Shown here piece by piece: positions 7,002 through 15,773 of a stretch of 64,000 nt of DNA. Under the pieces are notes generated by a model. It was not told the DNA's origin. It worked only from the letters and a program-made list of their open reading frames with translations, and did not search any database. The translations under genes were made by a program, and so were the position numbers. The DNA lies in contig NZ_JACHMH010000001.1 in NCBI RefSeq assembly GCF_014204915.1, positions 744,001 through 808,000 of the forward strand, written 5' to 3'. Numbering within the stretch: position 1 is the first letter of the stretch; each line of letters begins with the position of its first letter. Origin of the DNA: Crossiella cryophila. Lineage in GTDB: Bacteria > Actinomycetota > Actinomycetes > Mycobacteriales > Pseudonocardiaceae.

Positions 7002-9082
7002 GCCACCGCACGCTGGACCTGGCGCACCAGGCCCTGTGCCGCGTAGATGTCCGCCGCGATCCGGTAGTGCCGCTGCGCCAACTCCACCTCACCCCGCGCG
7101 GCAGCGAGCCCGGCCAGGGCCTCCTGCGCCTCGCCACGATCAAAATCGCGGTTCAGCCTGGTCATCGTGTCCAGCGCGGCGGCGAGCGGTGCGCCCGCCG
7201 CCGCCAGGCGCTGGGCCTCGATGAGCTTGTTCCCCTGCCAGAGCTGGACCTTCGCCCCGTTGTACTCGTCAGCCAGCTCGCTGAAAGTCGCGGCCGCGGC
7301 TTCGAGCAGTTCGAGCGCCCGGTCCGGTTCCTCCGCCTTGGCGCAGTGGAACGCGGCGAGCGCGGTCCGGCGCTCGTCCTCGAGCACCCGCGCACCGGCC
7401 AGGTTCTCCCGCAGCAACTCCAACGCGGCCGGACTCTGCCCCTGATCCAGGCGCATGAGACCCAGCCCTTCAATCGCGGTCAACCGCGCCTCCAGGTCCC
7501 CGGACTCCCTGGCCAGCGCGATCCCCGCGTCGAAGGCACGCTGACCGGCGTCGAACTCCTCGCAGTGCCGGTGCACGTACCCGATCTGGGTCAGCAGCAC
7601 GCTTTCCACCAGCGGCGATCCCAGTAGCCGGGCGGATTCCGCCGCCGCCTCGAACACCGCCAGCGCTTCCTGGTGCCGCTTCAGCACCAGGAACAGCGCC
7701 CACAGCGTGATGCCGAACCGGACGACCTTGTCGTGCGCACCCGCCGCCTTGGCCAGTTCCACGATTGGCTGGAGGTTCTCCACCTCGACGAGCAGCCACC
7801 GCTGGGCCTTCTCCGGCTCAACTCGGGCACTCGTCCGCAGATCCGCGAACATCCTCCGGCGCCACGGCCGCTGCGAGCACAGCGTCTCGTCAACCCCGGT
7901 GCAGACGAGCAGGTAGTAGCCGACCGCCCTGGCCAGGACCGCGTCGTCGTTGTCCGCAGGGAACCGCCGCACCAGCTGGGTGGCATGCGACCGGATCCAG
8001 AGGTGCATCGCGTACCGGTCCGCCTGCGGCGGCTGCACCAGACGTCGCCGCTGAAGTTCCCGCATCCCTTGGCGCACCGCCGCTTCCGTCAGTCCGGTGG
8101 CCTCGGCCACCACCCCGACGGACAGCGCGGCGAACCCCGGGTGCAGGCCATAACAGCGGTAGCAGGCGGCGGCCTCGAACCCGAGTTTGCCGACCACCAT
8201 GTCGAAGATCGCGTCCACCGGCTCACCACCGGAGGTCAGCATCGTGGTCATGCCGTGCCCGGCCGCGCCGAGTTCGTCGAGCAGGTCCTGGAAACCGAGG
8301 CCAGGGGTCTCCAGCAGCATCGCGCGCACCGCGTCCAGCAGCACCGGCACGCCATGGCAGAGGTCGATCACGGCCTTCATCTCGGCGGCCTGCGCCGTCA
8401 TCAGCGGGATCAGCCGCGGCGCGAGAGTGAGGAACAGCTCGGCCATCTCCGGCTCCAGCGGCTCCAGCTCGATCGGCCGCGCACCGTGTGCCTCCAGTGC
8501 GGCCAGGTTGTCCGCGCCGATGGCCAGCACCACCGAACGGCCCCGCCCCGGCAACAACCTGGCCACCTGGTTGGCCGCGACGACGTCATCAAGCACCAGC
8601 AGGTATGCCTTGTCCCTGGTCAGCTCACGAAGCAGGCTGGACATCGCGTCGAAGTCGGTCGGCTGCCCGGCTCTGGCGCAGCCCAGCTGTTCCAGCACGT
8701 CGGCGAGCACCTCGGCCGCGCCGCGTGGGCGGTCGGTCCAGGCGCCGAAGTTGGCGTAGATCAGGCCGTCCGGGAATTCCTGTTCCCGCAGGTTCCCCCA
8801 GTACAGGCACAGCGCGGTCTTGCCGAATCCCCGGCCGGCCGAGATCGTCGCGACGATGGGTTCGTGCTCATCCGGCCGGTCCGGCAACAACGCGTCGAGC
8901 GCGCCCAGTGGGCCGACCTGGTTGACCAAGGTCCGCGGTCCGCTCGGCAGGCTCGGCCGCCGCACCGCGGAGAGCGAGCCGTTGTAGTTGACGTGCACGC
9001 CACCGTGCACGACACCGGCCTGGACCAGGTCGCCCATCATCTGCTCGACCTGATTCTGGACCTTCGGTTGTCCGTCCCGCAT
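6983..9082 (-). CDS. NLR-like protein 1: amyloid motif, NB-ARC, winged helix, TPRs
   Basis: The product is 699 residues. A short motif at about 13-31 (centre LVQAGVVHGGVHV) resembles a RHIM/BASS-like amyloid sequence. It is followed by an NB-ARC/STAND NTPase with Walker A GRGFGKTA (83-90), Walker B LLVLDD (161-166) and a GVP-type motif (CHGVPVLL). A winged-helix region and about 250 residues of helical TPR-like repeats finish the protein. STAND proteins are switches that oligomerise with ATP after ligand binding by the repeats; here that would align N-terminal motifs to template a partner. The ATG at 9082 follows GGGGGAG; the frame is open further upstream but that part does not look native. 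The 3' end overlaps GT-B-like gene A. Confidence 0.85.
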   Translation of the reverse strand: MRDGQPKVQNQVEQMMGDLVQAGVVHGGVHVNYNGSLSAVRRPSLPSGPRTLVNQVGPLGALDALLPDRPDEHEPIVATISAGRGFGKTALCLYWGNLREQEFPDGLIYANFGAWTDRPRGAAEVLADVLEQLGCARAGQPTDFDAMSSLLRELTRDKAYLLVLDDVVAANQVARLLPGRGRSVVLAIGADNLAALEAHGARPIELEPLEPEMAELFLTLAPRLIPLMTAQAAEMKAVIDLCHGVPVLLDAVRAMLLETPGLGFQDLLDELGAAGHGMTTMLTSGGEPVDAIFDMVVGKLGFEAAACYRCYGLHPGFAALSVGVVAEATGLTEAAVRQGMRELQRRRLVQPPQADRYAMHLWIRSHATQLVRRFPADNDDAVLARAVGYYLLVCTGVDETLCSQRPWRRRMFADLRTSARVEPEKAQRWLLVEVENLQPIVELAKAAGAHDKVVRFGITLWALFLVLKRHQEALAVFEAAAESARLLGSPLVESVLLTQIGYVHRHCEEFDAGQRAFDAGIALARESGDLEARLTAIEGLGLMRLDQGQSPAALELLRENLAGARVLEDERRTALAAFHCAKAEEPDRALELLEAAAATFSELADEYNGAKVQLWQGNKLIEAQRLAAAGAPLAAALDTMTRLNRDFDRGEAQEALAGLAAARGEVELAQRHYRIAADIYAAQGLVRQVQRAVAYLRAA

Positions 9083-9174
9083 CGCCCGCTCCCCCGTCAT
9101 CGACGAGGCCAGGCTACTCACAGGGTCACCGGGCCCGCACGATTTGTGACGAGCGGGCGAGGCGGGCGGAGTCC

Positions 9175-10257
9175 TCAGCGGACGGTGTGCCTGATCTGTG
9201 GCACCAGATCGCCCCGCCGCCCAACGCCGACCGCCCACACCGCGTTCGACCCCGGCACCGTGCTCACCGCCCTGGTCACGATCCCCGGATCGGTCAGCCG
9301 CTCCCAGCCGTTCGCGGCGGGATTCCACCGCAGCAGCACCGAAACCGCCCCCTTGCCGCCCGCGGCCAGCAACTCGCCACCGGCGGTCCGGCCGATCGAG
9401 CGCAGCCGACCGTCCGGAATGGACGGAACCCGGGTGCTCGCCCAGGTCGAGCCGTTCCAGCGCAGGGCCAGTGGCTGTTCGACGCCGTTGGTCGTGGTCG
9501 CGCCGACTGCCCAGGCCTCACTGGCGCCGAGGCTGGTCACGGCGGTGAGCCAGCTGTGGCCGGTGACGGTGGGGGCTGGTTCGGGGCGCCATTGGCCGTT
9601 GGTCAGGCGTAGGAGCAGGGGGCGTTGGGGTTGGGATGGGGTGGCGAACTGGGCGCCGACGGCGAGGGCCTGGCCCGCGCCGAGGGAGACGATGCCGTTG
9701 AGTTCGCCCTTGCCCAGGTCGGGCAGGGGCTGGCGGCGCCAGGCTGTGCCGTCCCAGCGTTGGAGCGCGGGGGTGGCGTCCTTGATCGAGCCGGGGACCG
9801 CCTTGCCCGCCACCCAGACCGCGTTGTTCTCCGCCAGGGCAAGGGATTCCGGGGTCATGGCGCCGCCGGGGTCACTGGCCAGGGTGCGGCGGATCCAGGT
9901 GGAGCCGGTCCACTGGGCGGTGCCCGCGCCCGCGGCCCACATGTCGGTGGTGGAGCGGACCGCCAGTGTCTGCGGGAAGCTCTCCGCGGGCAGGGTGGAG
10001 TGCTGGGTCCAGTTCCGGCCGTCCCAGCGCAGGGCCAGGGCGTCCACGGCGGTGTTGCCGCGCAGGCGATAACCCACCGCGTAGGCCTGGGTGTCGCCGA
10101 GTGCGGTCACCGCGGTGAGGTCGCCCTTGGCCACCGGGGTGAGCAGCGCCCGCCAGTCCTGGGCCACCGCGCTGGAGGTGGGTGCGGCCAGGATGCCCAG
10201 CGCGCACAACGCGGTCATGGTCGTCGCGGCCCAGCGCGACGCTTTCCGCCCGCTCAT
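9175..10257 (-). CDS. secreted beta-propeller-like repeat protein
   Basis: The 360-residue product starts with a signal peptide ending near SSAVAQ. It then shows repeated blocks of about 45-50 residues of the type A-V-T-A-L-G...A-W-A-V-G...L-R-W-(D/N)-G-(R/S)-x-W, repeated about six times. This is typical of secreted Kelch-like or YVTN-like beta-propellers; no enzyme motif is seen. Its start overlaps the stop of the upstream dioxygenase gene (ATGA), so the two are coupled. The pair sits between the two NLR modules without obvious relation to them. Binding of glycans or proteins outside the cell is possible but is inference. Confidence 0.7.
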   Translation of the reverse strand: MSGRKASRWAATTMTALCALGILAAPTSSAVAQDWRALLTPVAKGDLTAVTALGDTQAYAVGYRLRGNTAVDALALRWDGRNWTQHSTLPAESFPQTLAVRSTTDMWAAGAGTAQWTGSTWIRRTLASDPGGAMTPESLALAENNAVWVAGKAVPGSIKDATPALQRWDGTAWRRQPLPDLGKGELNGIVSLGAGQALAVGAQFATPSQPQRPLLLRLTNGQWRPEPAPTVTGHSWLTAVTSLGASEAWAVGATTTNGVEQPLALRWNGSTWASTRVPSIPDGRLRSIGRTAGGELLAAGGKGAVSVLLRWNPAANGWERLTDPGIVTRAVSTVPGSNAVWAVGVGRRGDLVPQIRHTVR

Positions 10258-10964
10258 CGCACGCTCCGCTTCACCACGAAGTCGAACCGGCCGCCATAGG
10301 CGCTGGAACCGTTGGCGTTCAACAGGATCGTGCAGGATCGGTTGATCAGCGCGTCCTGGGCGTTGAGCGCGGCGAAGTCCCGCCCGTAGGCCACCGTGTT
10401 GTCCGGGAAGTACAGCTGTGTCACCAGGATCGGGCCGCCGGGGGCCTGGACCTGGGTGTGGATGTGCGGGGCCCGGCGGCCCCAGCGGCCGTAGTAGTCC
10501 CGCGGGATGATCGTCTCCAGCCGGTAACCACCGTCGGCCCCGGTGCGCTGGTGCCCGCGCAGCGAGAACCCGCTGACGTCGTAGTCACCGTGCTGGTCGC
10601 ACTGCCAGAACTCCAGCAGCGCACCGGGAATCGGCTTGCAGGCGGGGTCGTAGACCACCCCGCGCAAGGACAGGAACACCCCGGTGATGGACGGGGTGCG
10701 CAGGTCGGTCCGCTCCGGCGACTCCGGCCGGAACAGCGGACCCTCCATCGCCGCCGGGGTCTCGTGCCCCGAACAGGCCGGCGTCACCGGCAACGGCGAA
10801 CCATCGCCTGGCGGCCGAACCGGTTGCCCCGTGGCCGCCACGGCGGGCTGGCCACTGGCGGTGACCCCGCCGGCCACCAGTGCCGCCGCGGTCACCCCCA
10901 GCGCGCCGGATCGGATGAACTGTCGTCGGGAACTTGACTGTGTTGGTGCGTCATCGCGCCACAT
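10254..10964 (-). CDS. Tat-exported intradiol ring-cleavage dioxygenase-like protein
   Basis: The 236-residue product carries a twin-arginine signal (SSRRQFIRSGALG) and an intradiol dioxygenase core: GxVYDPACKPIPGALLEFWQCD, then RDYYGRWGRRAPHIH with the expected Tyr and His non-haem iron ligands. Enzymes of this fold open catechol-type rings with oxygen; exported versions in actinomycetes have mostly unassigned substrates. The ATG at 10964 has no clear ribosome binding site, and an AT-rich stretch just upstream (10968-10985) suggests a nearby promoter and perhaps a leaderless transcript. It is coupled to the beta-propeller gene. Confidence 0.82.
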   Translation of the reverse strand: MWRDDAPTQSSSRRQFIRSGALGVTAAALVAGGVTASGQPAVAATGQPVRPPGDGSPLPVTPACSGHETPAAMEGPLFRPESPERTDLRTPSITGVFLSLRGVVYDPACKPIPGALLEFWQCDQHGDYDVSGFSLRGHQRTGADGGYRLETIIPRDYYGRWGRRAPHIHTQVQAPGGPILVTQLYFPDNTVAYGRDFAALNAQDALINRSCTILLNANGSSAYGGRFDFVVKRSVR

Positions 10965-11048
10965 GATTCAAAGTTAAACTAGATCGTCCGGGCCGGGGGT
11001 CCCCCATAGGACGGATGGCCTTGCGACTTTCGTGGTTAAAGTCTGGAC

Positions 11049-12690
11049 ATGTCGACGCGCCAGGACACCCGCCGGGTGCTCTTCGTCGTGCACACGGTGG
11101 CCTCCGCCAACCGGCTGCTGGACCTGGTGCCGATATTCGACTCCGACCTCCGCGTCGAACTGCTTTTCACCTGTCCGGACGCCTCGGCCATTCCCACCGG
11201 GGTCGACCACTGCTTCGCCCAGCTCGGCATCCTGCCGATTTCCTGGACCCAGGCGCTGGACAGCAAGTTCGACCTCGCGATCACCGCGAATCACCGGGGC
11301 GACCTGCGTAAACTCAGCGCGCCGCTGATGATTGTCTCGCATGGCGTCGGCTATACTAAGAATTCAGCCCGGAAAACGGAAAACGGAAAACGGAAAACGG
11401 AAAACGGAAAACGGAAACACGGTCTACGGTCTGACCCGGGACTGGCTGTTGCACGATGGCGAGGTCATCCCGGACGCCCTCGTCCTTTCCCACCGCGAGC
11501 AGTGGCACCGGCTGGCCCGTGACGTGCCGGAGGCGCTCGGCACCGCCGTGCTGGCGGGCGACCCGTGCCTGGACCGCCTGCGCGCCAGCGCCTTCCTGCG
11601 CGAGCGCTACCGGGAACGGCTCGGCGTGCGCCCGCACCAGCAGCTGGTGGTGATCTCCTCCACCTGGTTCAGCCGCTCGGTCTTCGGGTCGTGGCCGGAC
11701 CTGTTCCGCCAGCTCATCGCCGAACTCCCGGCCGATGAGTACCGGGTGGCCGCGATCTTGCACCCGCACGTGTGGTTCGGGCACAGCCCGCATCAGCTGC
11801 GCCTGTGGCTGGCCGACTGCCTGCGCGCCGGGCTGCTGCTGGTGCCGCCGGTGGAGGGCTGGGGCGCGACGCTGGTGGCCGCGGACGTGGTGGTCGGCGA
11901 TCACGGCGCGGTGACCACCTACGCGGCCGCGCTGGACCATCCGGTGCTGCTGGCCGCGTTCCCGGAAACCGATGTGGCACCGGGGACCTGCGTGCACGAG
12001 CTGGGCAGGCGGGCGCCGCTGCTCGACCGGGACCGCCCGCTGCGCCCGCAGCTCGACCAGGTCATCGCCGGGTTCCGGCCAGGTCAGCACCGCGCGGTCG
12101 CCGACCTGGTCACCGACCTGCCGGGAGAGGCGGCCGCCCGGCATCGCGCGCTCGCCTACGAACTGCTGGGCCTGGCCGAACCGGCTGAGCCGGTGCTGAC
12201 TCCCCCGCTCGACCCGGATCGACTGGTCCCCGACACCCATGGAAAACCCGGTTCCGCCTTGGCTTTCCGGGTCACCGGCGGCCGTCGGGCGGACGGTGTG
12301 GTCACCCTGCGGCGGCATCCGGCCGATGTGTTCCGGGCCCGGCCGCTGGCCGCGCCCCGGCTGACCGACCAGCACCTGGTGGTGCACACCGAGCACCCCG
12401 ACCCGGCACTGCGGCAGGCCGCGGAGATCGTCTTCTGTCACCCGGCGGAACTGGGCGGCGGTCCGGAGATCCTGTTGGCGGCCAACCCGTTCTGCACCAT
12501 GCTGGCCGAACTGACCGCCGAGGGCTGCCTGCTGCACCACCGCGACGGCACCCGATCCCGGCTGACCCCGGAAGCCGCCGTCGACCCGCTGGTGCTCGCC
12601 TCCGCCGCGTTCCTGCACGAGCAGCTGCCGGCACGGTTCGTGGTGCAGGTCGCGGCGCAGCGGGTGGTCGTCCGGGTGACGCCCGGCTAG
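11049..12690 (+). CDS. GT-B-like protein B, split into two frames by a heptanucleotide repeat
   Basis: This is a paralogue of the gene at 5411-7001. The first part (11049 to about 11411) reads VLFVVHTVASANRLLDLVP and VSHGVGYTKNS. The rest (to 12690) is in the +1 frame and reads VYGLTRDWLLHDGEVIPD, HPHVWFGHSPHQLRLWLAD and GDHGAVTTYAAALDHPVLL. Six copies of CGGAAAA at the junction put the downstream half out of frame by the same offset as in paralogue A; five or eight copies would fuse them. The stop codon overlaps that of the convergent NLR gene 2 (CTAG). Function is unknown; a nucleotide-sugar or CDP-alcohol transferase-like fold is inferred. The matching disruption in two diverged copies argues against a chance sequencing error. 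Confidence 0.7.
11370..11411 (+). repeat. (CGGAAAA)x6 coding microsatellite
   Basis: Six perfect copies of CGGAAAA run from 11370 to 11411, followed by one degenerate copy, CGGAAAC. The encoded heptapeptide is KRKTENG in every frame, similar to NRKSEIG in the paralogue. Position in the gene, unit length, copy number and resulting frame offset all match the tract at 5722-5763, although the unit differs by one base. Confidence 0.95.
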
Positions 12691-14753
12691 TCCTCGATGC
12701 CGAGCCGCGCGTTGATCTCCCGGATCGGTTGCCGGTACTGGTCTTCTCCGGTGAGATCGGCCAGCAGGCGCAGCACGGTGAGCATGCTGCGCAGCGAGCC
12801 GTCCGCGGTGAAGATCGTCAGCGCTTCGCGCAGCACCTCGACGGCGCCGGGATCGGCCAGACCGGCCAGTGCCTCGCCGTTGACCTGCAACACCTTCGCC
12901 CGGTTGTCCGACTCGCCAGCGGTGTCGAAGAAGCCCGCGATCTCCGGCTCGGCCAGCTCGCGCACCGCGTCCTCGAACCGCCGCTGCGCCACGAACAGCC
13001 GGGCGCGCTGCAGCCGGAGCAGGGCCAGCATGCGTGGGCGTTCCGCGGCGGGCGCCTCGAACGCGGCCGTCCAGGACTGCTCGTAGCAGGCCAGCGCGCC
13101 CTCGGCATCGCCAAGCCTGGCCCGGATCTTGCCCAGCCACTCGTGGCTGCTCTGCACCTGGATCAACCCGGCCTCGCCACCGAGTGTCCCGGCGATCTCC
13201 AGCGCCTCCTGGAACTCCGCAGTGGCCAGCGTGTACTCGCGCACGGCGAAGTGCGCGGACCCGAGCTGGGACAGCATCCGCATGATCGCCGCCGGGTTCT
13301 CCGCCCGGCGCGCGGCGACGAGTCCGGCCCGGTGCGTGGCCAGCCAGTCCTCGTAGTGCCCGTGCACGTGCAGCAGGCCCCACATCGCCTCGCAGAGCTG
13401 CCAGGTCAGGTCGTGGAGCAGGTACTCCTCGGCCTGGAAGACGGCCAGCCGCAACATCTCGCGCTGCTGTTCGAGCTGGGCGAGCAGCCCGGCCCGCCGC
13501 ACCCGGTCGGCCAGGTCCATCGAGAGGTAGGGCAGGTACAGCGGGTTGATCCGCGGCCGCCTGGACAGTCGGGCGTCTTTGTCCACAGTGGACCGCAGTG
13601 CCTGGGTGAGGATCCGCTCGACGGTGCTCCGGCGTTCCGGCTCGGGCAGGGCGGCCTTGACCTCGGCCCGCGCGTGCCACCACACCGGCCGATCGAGCCG
13701 GATCTGCTCGCCGTCCTCGGTGACCAGGTTGGCCCGCACCAGCTGGTCCAGCGCCCGCCGGGCCGCTCGCTCGGACAGTCCGGCCAGGTCCGGCAGGTCG
13801 GCGATCCCGGCCACCGGCGCCGGGTGCAGGCCGAACAGCCGGAAGAGCAGGGCCGCGTCCGGTTCCAGCCGCCCGCAGACGAGCCGGAGTCCCTTGACGA
13901 CCAGCTCCTGGTCCTCAACCTCCAGCGCGTCCAGCCCCAGCTCGACGAACTCCCGCAGGTCGCGCTCGGTACGCCGCGGATCCTGGTGGAACAGCCCCGC
14001 CAGGATCTTGATCAACTGTGGACTGCCATGGCAGCGGGCCAGCGCGGTGGCCACCAGCTTCGGCTCGGCCTGGTCGAACCGGTCCCCGGTCAGCTTGCGG
14101 AGCAGTTCGGCGTCGTGCGGCTCGGTCATCCCGGCCACCTCCAGCGGGATGAAGGCTTCCCGTTCGAGCCAGCGCTGCCGCTCGTCCGCGATCACCACCA
14201 GCGCGGATCCCGGTGAGTTCGCCAGGAACGGCTCGATCTCGGTCCGGTCGCGCACATCGGTGAGCACGATCAGCAGCTGCCGCGAGGCCATCAGGGTGCG
14301 CAGCCGCGCGGCCTGCTCGGCCAGACCGGCCGGGATCTCCGCCCTGGGCACCCCGAGCGCGGCCAGCGCCTCGCGCAGGGTGGCCGCCGGGCCGAGCCGG
14401 TCATCGCGTTCCGCCCTGGACAACGAGATGTACAGCGTCCCGTCCGGGAACAGCGCCTCGTGGTCCAGGCCCGCCTTGGTGACCACGCTGCGCCTGCCGC
14501 TGCCGATCCGGCCGTTGACCGCGATCCTGGCCAGGCGCACCTCGGCCAAAGCGGCTTGGAACTCCCGCTCCAGGGCGGTCAACAGGTGGTCCTGGTTGGT
14601 GTACCGCGGATCAGGGGCAGGGAGGTGCCGGGGGATCTCCGCCCGCGGCACGGTGTTGATGGTCAGCGACTCGATGTCCCTGGCCAGGACCGCGTTGCCG
14701 AGCACATCACCGCTGATCGAGTTCTGTGTCCCGTCCCCCTGCTGCTTCGCCAC
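12687..14753 (-). CDS. NLR-like protein 2: amyloid-like motif, degenerate NB-ARC, TPRs
   Basis: The 688-residue product begins with NSISGDVLGNAVLARDI (residues 11-27), which matches the C-terminal motif of the 115-residue protein at 4984 (NHISG...GNVVQARDI). A STAND-type NTPase follows, but the Walker A reads GRIGSGRRSV (81-90), with arginine where lysine is expected. The Walker B region is LLIVLTDV rather than the usual LLVLDD. Winged-helix and TPR-like repeats complete the protein. It may bind nucleotide weakly or act as a partner of an active NLR. The start is the GTG at 14753. It overlaps GT-B-like gene B by four bases at the stop codons. Confidence 0.8.
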   Translation of the reverse strand: MAKQQGDGTQNSISGDVLGNAVLARDIESLTINTVPRAEIPRHLPAPDPRYTNQDHLLTALEREFQAALAEVRLARIAVNGRIGSGRRSVVTKAGLDHEALFPDGTLYISLSRAERDDRLGPAATLREALAALGVPRAEIPAGLAEQAARLRTLMASRQLLIVLTDVRDRTEIEPFLANSPGSALVVIADERQRWLEREAFIPLEVAGMTEPHDAELLRKLTGDRFDQAEPKLVATALARCHGSPQLIKILAGLFHQDPRRTERDLREFVELGLDALEVEDQELVVKGLRLVCGRLEPDAALLFRLFGLHPAPVAGIADLPDLAGLSERAARRALDQLVRANLVTEDGEQIRLDRPVWWHARAEVKAALPEPERRSTVERILTQALRSTVDKDARLSRRPRINPLYLPYLSMDLADRVRRAGLLAQLEQQREMLRLAVFQAEEYLLHDLTWQLCEAMWGLLHVHGHYEDWLATHRAGLVAARRAENPAAIMRMLSQLGSAHFAVREYTLATAEFQEALEIAGTLGGEAGLIQVQSSHEWLGKIRARLGDAEGALACYEQSWTAAFEAPAAERPRMLALLRLQRARLFVAQRRFEDAVRELAEPEIAGFFDTAGESDNRAKVLQVNGEALAGLADPGAVEVLREALTIFTADGSLRSMLTVLRLLADLTGEDQYRQPIREINARLGIED

Positions 14754-14798
14754 GCCACCCGACCCTACACAGGCCGGTGACCAGCAGTGCGCGTTCCA

Positions 14799-15692
14799 TC
14801 ACAGCTGGCGCAGAACCTGCCCGACCGGGCGACCGGTGGCCGCCTGACGCAGGTAGGCGCCCGCGGCGTGCGGCTCAGGGCCGTTGTCCACCAGCACGTG
14901 CGGCTCGACCACGCCCGCGGCGCCGGGGAAGAGCCGGGCCAGGTCGGGCCGGGCGGCGATCAGGTCGTCCGGGTCCAGGATGTTCACCCAGCGGGCCAGC
15001 CCCGGCGGCACCCGGGCCGGTTGCGGGCGCAGGCGCTCGTAGATGACCGTGCGCAGGCCCAGCGGCGAGCCGAGGGTGATCAGCAGTGGCAGTGGCCGCC
15101 CGAGCTGGTGCAGTGCCTCGTAGGCGACCACCGTGCCCAGCGAGTGCGCGATCACCACCCTGGTGTCCGGGCCGATCAGCCCGGCCACCCGCTCGCGCAC
15201 GGCTGTCCGGATCCGCTCGTCGGTGAAGTACTGGGTGACCTGCCACAACGGCATCCGGACATACCGTTCGGCCACGCTGAACCCGTGCCTGCCGAAGGTG
15301 CTGACCCTGGTGATCGCGTTGAGCAGCGGGCGGATCAGCGCCCTCGGTCCCTGTGCGCCGGCGTGCTCGCCGTCGGCCTGGCGCAGCGCGCGTTCGGCCT
15401 GGCGCCGGTCGGCGGGTTCCGGGCCACGCTCGGCGGCCTGCCGGAGCAGGTCGAGCAGGAGCCGCTCGAACAGCTCCTCCTGTTCCGGGGTGCCGGTGGT
15501 GATCTCGCCGCCCTGGCCGCCGGGGCGGCTGAACAGGTCGGCGTAGTAGGCCAGCCGGGCGGTCGTGGTCAGCTGCGGGTGACCCGCGGCGGCCAGCCCC
15601 TCCGCCAGCGCGCCCACCATGGCCGTCTCCAGCTCAGCCTGGTCCCTGTCTTCCTGCCCGATTCCGTGGACAAGCACGATCCCGGCCACCAT
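14799..15692 (-). CDS. alpha/beta hydrolase, lipase-like
   Basis: The 297-residue product opens with VLVHGIG, the oxyanion-hole region of lipase-like alpha/beta hydrolases. It has the nucleophile elbow AHSLGT with S184, plus plausible Asp and His later (NILDPDD and VEPH). There is no signal peptide, so it acts in the cytoplasm, perhaps on membrane lipids. It is transcribed divergently from the caspase-like STAND gene with only about 80 bp between starts, which suggests shared control and a role as an effector of that system; this is inference. The start ATG at 15692 directly precedes the conserved VLVHG strand. Confidence 0.75.
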   Translation of the reverse strand: MVAGIVLVHGIGQEDRDQAELETAMVGALAEGLAAAGHPQLTTTARLAYYADLFSRPGGQGGEITTGTPEQEELFERLLLDLLRQAAERGPEPADRRQAERALRQADGEHAGAQGPRALIRPLLNAITRVSTFGRHGFSVAERYVRMPLWQVTQYFTDERIRTAVRERVAGLIGPDTRVVIAHSLGTVVAYEALHQLGRPLPLLITLGSPLGLRTVIYERLRPQPARVPPGLARWVNILDPDDLIAARPDLARLFPGAAGVVEPHVLVDNGPEPHAAGAYLRQAATGRPVGQVLRQL

Positions 15693-15773
15693 CGCCCCCT
15701 TCCGCGCACACCTGCGGGTGCACGGTAACCGGGACGCTTGCCCCCGGCCCTGGCCGTAGGGGATCTTGACCTG

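Noticed and set aside
7673-10072. 799-residue plus-strand frame opposite NLR 1 and the propeller gene
   Set aside because: It has low-complexity composition and no recognisable fold, and it lies antisense to a gene with NB-ARC motifs.
5722-11411. Repeat tracts considered as CRISPR arrays
   Set aside because: Units are 7 bp, contiguous and without spacers, and no cas genes are present.
11356-13683. 775-residue minus-strand frame spanning the end of NLR 2 and GT-B-like gene B
   Set aside because: Its first part overlaps NLR 2 in another frame and has no domain; the real minus-strand gene is 12687-14753.
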